Assembly: GCA_025453505.1 (NCBI GenBank)
Contig: JALOQG010000144.1
Location: forward strand, 1 to 6,995
Direction of reading: 5' to 3'
DNA: 6,995 nucleotides
Source of the DNA: Myxococcota bacterium
GTDB taxonomy: Bacteria; Myxococcota_A; UBA9160; PR03
A program made the translations under genes and the position numbers. This document shows, in pieces, positions 6,716 through 6,995 of this stretch (the stretch's first letter is position 1; each line of letters starts with the position of its first letter). The notes below the pieces were generated by a model. It was not told the DNA's origin. It saw only the letters and a list, made by a program, of their open reading frames with translations, and searched no databases.

Positions 6716-6721
6716 GGACCC

Positions 6722-6754
6722 ATGCAGGCGCCCGCTCGTGAGAGATCGGCGTGA
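6722..6754 (+). other. Possible 10-codon leader frame overlapping the photolyase start
   Basis: ATG, ten codons, then a TGA sharing four bases (GTGA) with the photolyase GTG. It could be a translated leader coupling ribosomes to the photolyase start, or chance. Any ribosome-binding site before it is poor (GGA only), and the putative transcription start would fall almost on its ATG. Confidence 0.2.
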
Positions 6755-6995
6755 AGAGCGCGTTCCTGTCGGCGCTGCGCGCGCGGCGCGTCGATCCGCG
6801 TGGCCGCCGCTGGCTCTTCGTCCCTTACGACCAGCTCGGCGACGCGTATGGGCCGCTCGCGCGCGAGGCGCCCGCAACGCTCGGGATCGTCGTCGTCGAG
6901 ACGCCGTGGAAGGCCGCGCGGCGTCCGTATCACAAGCAGAAGCTCGCGATGGTGCTCGCGAACCTGCGCCACTTCGCGCTCGAACAGGCGGGTCG
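6751..6995 (+). CDS. Photolyase/cryptochrome-family flavoprotein, FeS-BCP/CryPro type (N-terminal part, cut by window edge)
   Basis: The frame runs from GTG 6751 off the right edge: 81 full codons plus a CG- codon that must be Arg. Residues 21-30 read W-L-F-V-P-Y-D-Q-L-G, matching the first strand and D-Q-L motif of the photolyase-related proteins grouped with Agrobacterium PhrB (deoxyribodipyrimidine photolyase-related proteins, bacterial (6-4) photolyases with an Fe-S cluster). Residues 60-76 (Y-H-K-Q-K-L-A then N-L-R-H-F-A) match the helix that in PhrB reads H-H-K-K-K-I-A then M-R-H-F-A. FAD- and cluster-binding residues lie further downstream and cannot be checked. The likely role is light-driven DNA repair or blue-light sensing in the cytoplasm. 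An in-frame TGA at 6739-6741 rules out a start before 6742; GAGAG at 6740-6744, six bases before the GTG, supports this one. The family call is fairly firm; repair versus signalling is open. Confidence 0.8.
   Translation, partial: MKSAFLSALRARRVDPRGRRWLFVPYDQLGDAYGPLAREAPATLGIVVVETPWKAARRPYHKQKLAMVLANLRHFALEQAG

Noticed and set aside
5943..6877. Minus-strand open frames opposite the hydrolase gene
   Set aside because: Antisense shadows; the plus-strand frame shows the complete Asp-Lys-Cys set.
1..6995. tRNA, rRNA, CRISPR array, transposase or attachment site
   Set aside because: Neither strand shows clover-leaf-like sequence, spaced short repeats, transposase motifs or flanking terminal repeats; the only longer repeats are the kinase paralogue blocks.

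Overview
The window is high-GC bacterial DNA. Sampled lines of the kinase genes are about two-thirds G+C or more by eye, with strong GC preference at third codon positions, as in soil or marine Gram-negative lineages. Signal peptides, tightly packed genes and protein families fit a proteobacterial, myxobacterial or related uncultivated deltaproteobacterial-type genome. That placement is inference; no marker gene is present.

Layout. Six genes are supported, two of them cut by the window edges. Four lie on the minus strand. Read 5' to 3' they are: a 110-residue secreted Ala/Pro-rich protein (5959 to 5627); a membrane histidine kinase, called K1 here (5537 to 2967, 856 aa); a second, paralogous membrane histidine kinase, K2 (2970 to 442, 842 aa); and the start of a multi-pass membrane protein resembling GT-C/PMT-type glycosyltransferases (405 to the left edge). 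K1 and K2 overlap by four bases (GTGA), and the glycosyltransferase-like gene follows 36 bases later, so these three look like one operon. A promoter-like TTGACA-18-TACCCT lies just upstream of K1. Two genes lie divergently on the plus strand: an isochorismatase-like cysteine hydrolase of the ISOC1/ISOC2 type (6123 to 6698) and the N-terminal part of a bacterial FeS-type (6-4)/CryPro photolyase-related flavoprotein (6751 to the right edge).

How they may work together. Each kinase has an N-terminal membrane segment, a PDZ-like extracytoplasmic domain, a further block of membrane helices, a cytoplasmic GAF-like domain, a coiled coil and a complete DHp plus HATPase core. This order resembles the Bacillus ComP sensor. 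The kinases are collinear paralogues from a tandem duplication, and no response regulator is seen in the window. A small secreted protein just upstream of a ComP-like pair invites the hypothesis that it is a ligand or accessory protein, but nothing in the sequence proves this. The glycosyltransferase-like gene downstream could be an output of, or share control with, the sensor pair. The hydrolase and photolyase form a separate, outward-reading group. No tRNA, rRNA, CRISPR array or insertion sequence was recognised.
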